From: Candidatus Symbiothrix dinenymphae
GTDB lineage: Bacteria; Bacteroidota; Bacteroidia; Bacteroidales; Azobacteroidaceae
NCBI GenBank assembly: GCA_001417715.1
Contig: BBRT01000129.1
Location: 1 to 46,500 of the forward strand
Reading direction: 5' to 3'
DNA length: 46,500 nucleotides
Shown here piece after piece: positions 44,144 through 46,500 of this stretch. A program made the translations under genes and the position numbers. Numbering within the stretch: position 1 is the stretch's first letter; each line of letters opens with the position of its first letter. The notes under the pieces are model-generated. The model was not told the origin of the DNA. It saw only the letters and a program-made list of their open reading frames with translations, and ran no database searches.

Positions 44144-45009
44144 TACTTTCTCTCCGATTGTCTTGGTAATGGTGATAGTGTTGTTTGTTGTTTGTTGTTT
44201 GTTGTTTGTTGTTTGTTGTTTGTTGTTTGTTGTTTGTTGTTTGTTGTTTGTTGTTTGTTGTTTGTTGTTTGTTGTTTGTTGTTTGTTGTTTGTTGTTTGT
44301 TGTTTGTTGTTAAAATTTCCATTTGGGTCAACAATTGAAATTTCATTTCTGCCAATTTCCAATCCGCCTCAGTATCTATGTCTTGTGCGGTTATTTCGTC
44401 CACAATTATTCCACCTGTTCGAGTTGTTATAGAAGATTTTTGCTCTATTAAAGCATCTGTTTTTACCCAGTGGAAAGAGCCTGCATCGTGGTATGCCGTT
44501 TCCAAATCTTGGCTTCGGGAGCTGAAATATTGTGGCCAGTTCATCGCAATAAATCCGTCTTTATCCATTTTCATAGAGCGTAATATCGGATACGAGAATG
44601 CTACAATTGGAAATATGGAGTTGTATTTTCCTGTATTCAGCAGTTCGTATGCTTGTGCAATATCATGTGAAGTGACGAATGGAGCAGTAGGCAGTATGCA
44701 ACAAACGTTTTCGGGGTGAATTCCGTCGTTCGCATATCCGGCTATTACTTCCAGCAAGACATCGGCGAGGGTTGCATAATCGTTGGCAGTTTCTTTTGAA
44801 CGCATAAAAGGAACGGTTGCGCCGTATTGTTTTGCAATCATTGCAATTTCATCATCATCGGTAGAAACCATCACGGTGTCAAATAGCTCTGTTTGCAAAG
44901 CGGCTTCGATGGAATATGCTATGATAGATTTTCCCAAGAATGGTTTGATATTCTTTCTTGGGATTCGTTTGCTACCTCCTCTGGCGGGTATAATTGCTAT
45001 ATTTTTCAT
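44143..45009 (-). CDS. pseF: Pseudaminic acid cytidylyltransferase, with a heptamer repeat at its 3' end
   Basis: 288 residues. CMP-sugar synthetase fold: MKNIAIIPARGGSKRIPRKNIKPFLGK, FDTVMVSTDDDEIAMIA, CCILPTAPFVTSHDI and the C-terminal DIDTEADWKLAEMKFQLL. Activates pseudaminic acid with CTP. After the conserved end the frame enters 18.7 copies of a 7-base repeat (TTNNKQQ), then stops at TAA overlapping the SDR start. One more unit or two fewer would fuse it in frame to the SDR, so copy number sets separate, fused or uncoupled output. It follows PseB directly. Confidence 0.92.
   Translation of the reverse strand: MKNIAIIPARGGSKRIPRKNIKPFLGKSIIAYSIEAALQTELFDTVMVSTDDDEIAMIAKQYGATVPFMRSKETANDYATLADVLLEVIAGYANDGIHPENVCCILPTAPFVTSHDIAQAYELLNTGKYNSIFPIVAFSYPILRSMKMDKDGFIAMNWPQYFSSRSQDLETAYHDAGSFHWVKTDALIEQKSSITTRTGGIIVDEITAQDIDTEADWKLAEMKFQLLTQMEILTTNNKQQTTNNKQQTTNNKQQTTNNKQQTTNNKQQTTNNKQQTTLSPLPRQSERK
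44181..44311. repeat. Heptanucleotide repeat (TTGTTTG), 18 copies plus 5 bases
   Basis: 131 bases of perfect tandem 7-base repeat at the pseF/SDR junction. On the coding strand it encodes TTNNKQQ in every frame without stops. Confidence 0.98.
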
Positions 45010-46026
45010 TTATGCCTCAAAATTAGGGTCAACATACATTTTTATTTTCTCGCGAAGAGTTTCAACAGTTTCCCACTCGGTGTTTTGCCCTGAGTTGTAC
45101 TTAAAACCTTGTGGAACGGGTGTTGCATTGAAATGCTTCATAAATTCTTCTTTGTTCCAAATGGGTACTTGTGGCAAAATGGCATAGTATTTTCCAATAT
45201 CTACCGTAGTAAAAGAATCTGCCTCCGTAATCATCTCTTCATGTATTTTTTCACCCGGACGAATGCCCACATTTTCGATTTTACACGTTGGCGCAATAGC
45301 CTTGGCAAGGTCTAAAATTCGATAAGACGGTATTTTCGGTACCCATAATTCGCCACCCCAATGATTGCCTAACGCAAACAGAACCATATCGACACCCGCT
45401 TCCAATGAAATATTAAACCGTGTCATCTGGTCGTCTGTAATGGGTATTACACCTGTTTTTCTTTTTTCCATAAAGAAAGGAATGACCGAACCGCGCGAAC
45501 CCATCACATTTCCGTAGCGCACCACCGAAAATTTTAAGTTGCGACTTCCCTTGATATTATTTGCGGCTATAAACAACTTATCGGAACAAAGTTTGGTGGC
45601 GCCATAAAGATTTATAGGTGCAGCCGCCTTGTCTGTTGACAACGCTACCACATTTTGAACATTAGTTGCCATCGCTGCATTGATAACATTTTGAGCACCA
45701 CCAATATTGGTTTTAATACATTCATCCGGATTATATTCTGCCGTAGGCACCTGTTTGAGTGCCGCCGCATGTATAATAACGTCAATTCCCTCGCAGGCAC
45801 GCTTCAATCGCTCTCCGTCGCGCACATCGCCAATGAAATAGCGAATACCCGGATATTTGCTCTCTGTATATTTTTGCGCCATTTCAAACTGCTTCAACTC
45901 ATCGCGCGAATACACCACTACACGCTTCACATTGGGGTATCTCGTAAAAATCGTCTCAACGAACTTTTTCCCGAAAGATCCTGTTCCTCCGGTAATCAAT
46001 ACTGTTTTATTATTTAAATCTATCAT
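45010..46026 (-). CDS. pseB: UDP-GlcNAc 4,6-dehydratase (inverting)
   Basis: 338 residues. First step of pseudaminic acid synthesis, converting UDP-GlcNAc to the 4-keto-6-deoxy sugar in the cytoplasm. The SDR fold has the nucleotide motif LITGGTGSFGKKFVE near residues 10-24, IGDVRDGERL, HAAALKQVPTAEYNP and ALSTDKAAAPINLYGATKL, which contains the Asp-Lys and YxxxK catalytic residues. GSRGSVIPFF and GIRPGEKIHEEMI are typical of PseB/FlaA1. It is the first gene of the cluster, behind the promoter at 46107, and the PseF gene follows directly with no gap. Confidence 0.97.
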   Translation of the reverse strand: MIDLNNKTVLITGGTGSFGKKFVETIFTRYPNVKRVVVYSRDELKQFEMAQKYTESKYPGIRYFIGDVRDGERLKRACEGIDVIIHAAALKQVPTAEYNPDECIKTNIGGAQNVINAAMATNVQNVVALSTDKAAAPINLYGATKLCSDKLFIAANNIKGSRNLKFSVVRYGNVMGSRGSVIPFFMEKRKTGVIPITDDQMTRFNISLEAGVDMVLFALGNHWGGELWVPKIPSYRILDLAKAIAPTCKIENVGIRPGEKIHEEMITEADSFTTVDIGKYYAILPQVPIWNKEEFMKHFNATPVPQGFKYNSGQNTEWETVETLREKIKMYVDPNFEA

Positions 46027-46106
46027 AATTATATTTTTAATTTCACAACATCATTTTATATCCCTCACACTCAAATTCCGTTAACGTCAATCAAAATAAT
46101 CGGGCA

Positions 46107-46137
46107 CAAAAGTATATAAAAATATCAACTTTTCCAA
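46107..46137 (-). promoter_or_regulatory. Bacteroidetes-type promoter at the head of the pseB operon
   Basis: Minus strand TTG (46135-46137), 20 bases, TACTTTTG (46107-46114), a TAnnTTTG match 81 bases before the pseB start. Confidence 0.6.
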
Positions 46138-46172
46138 AACCGGCAAAGAATTTTCAGTATTATCTATTGACA

Positions 46173-46500
46173 TTACAAATTATTTTTCAGGGCAATTCCT
46201 TTTTGTGTCAAACGATATTTTTGCAGACGACTATTGGGTTTATCCGGTATAGTCATTTCAATAATTCCCTGCTCTAAAGCCAATTTCAGGTAATTTAATC
46301 GAAAATATTTTCTGTTCAACAAGTTTAATGCACTTTGTATTTCCTGCCTATCCATATCCCCTGACAAAACACCTAACAATTCATCGACTTGGGGGGTGAC
46401 TTGGGGGGTGACCTTGGGGGGGACCTGGGGGGGGACCTTCAGTTTCTCCGTTACTAATACCCTTACAACTATTCTTCAAGTCAACGCCTTCTTTTGTTGA
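46173..46500 (-). CDS. AlbA_2-type winged-helix protein, 3' part, frame broken in G tracts (runs off window)
   Basis: The C-terminal winged helix (DRQEIQSALNLLNRKYFR, PNSRLQKYRLTQKGIALKNN) is preceded by VTPQVTPQ-type repeats (46386-46436, 12-base units with G6, G6, G7 and G8 runs). This frame meets a stop at 46464. Another frame (DLKNSCKGISNGETEGPP) is open to the window edge and joins it if one base is lost within the G8 or G7 run. So the gene is out of frame as sequenced, either by phase variation or by a homopolymer error. The AlbA_2 part would lie beyond 46500. The TTG at 46379 is not a credible start. Confidence 0.8.
46386..46436. repeat. 12-base VTPQ-type repeat with nested G6-G8 runs
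   Basis: Four 12-base units (GACTTGGGGGGT and variants) in phase with the winged-helix frame. The G runs grow from 6 to 8 toward the window end, making the array both a linker repeat and a slippage site. Confidence 0.9.

Noticed and set aside
8351..44311. Short tandem repeats as a possible CRISPR array
   Set aside because: Units of 1, 5, 7 or 12 bases with no unique spacers, all inside coding sequences; no cas genes are present.
44144..44362. Repeat-encoded N-terminal extension of the SDR
   Set aside because: The fold begins after the ATG at 44143, which overlaps the pseF stop; the extension is just the heptamer read in another frame.

Overview
The window looks like a chromosomal surface-polysaccharide locus from an AT-rich Bacteroidetes, probably Bacteroidales. 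The taxonomic call rests on Bacteroides-type promoters (TAnnTTTG at -7, TTG about 19-20 bases upstream), EpsG, DUF4422 and AlbA_2/DUF4143 gene types, and a nonulosonic acid pathway in a long one-direction array. Nearly everything is on the minus strand, so genes read from about 46 kb down to 1. The one clear exception is an IS66 transposase. No tRNA, rRNA or CRISPR array was seen.

In transcription order, 46.0-41.7 kb makes nucleotide-activated sugars: PseB, PseF, an SDR, an SpsF-like cytidylyltransferase and an aldo/keto reductase. From 41.6 to 36 kb come two small unknown genes, an AlbA_2 ATPase regulator, a second NeuB-type synthase, a DUF218 protein, an unknown protein and a zinc-ribbon methyltransferase. 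From 35.5 to 25.1 kb come PseC, a hexapeptide acetyltransferase, two GNAT acetyltransferases (one PseH-like), a sugar formyltransferase and PseI, with ATPase genes between them. From 23.6 to 2 kb lie a flippase fused to a glycosyltransferase-like domain, two FkbM methyltransferases, many glycosyltransferases, an epimerase, an EpsG polymerase and UDP-galactopyranose mutase. Together this fits a Wzx/Wzy-type capsule or O-antigen carrying pseudaminic acid and galactofuranose. PseG was not seen.

The most striking feature is repeat DNA inside glycan genes. There are C12-C13 runs in an FkbM methyltransferase, at the PseH-like/formyltransferase junction and in an acetyltransferase. There are 13 TATTG units in a capsular glycosyltransferase (out of frame here), 10 GTGTT units in a methyltransferase (in frame), and about 18.7 copies of a heptamer at the PseF/SDR junction. 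A T7-A12 run splits the DUF218 gene. These look like phase-variable contingency loci, and at two gene junctions slippage would fuse neighbouring enzymes instead of simply switching one off.

A second layer consists of single 'guest' genes placed between glycan genes: AlbA_2 ATPase/winged-helix proteins, AAA_14/DUF4143 ATPases, AAA-PD-(D/E)XK proteins and YhcG nucleases. Some have their own promoters, and several survive only as scraps. One AAA_14 gene sits between two copies of a 77-base direct repeat of its neighbour's 5' end. One AAA gene is split by the IS66 element with a perfect 8-base target duplication. Every AlbA_2 gene or remnant here with a readable C-terminus carries a different in-frame 12-base (tetrapeptide) repeat just before its C-terminal winged helix.
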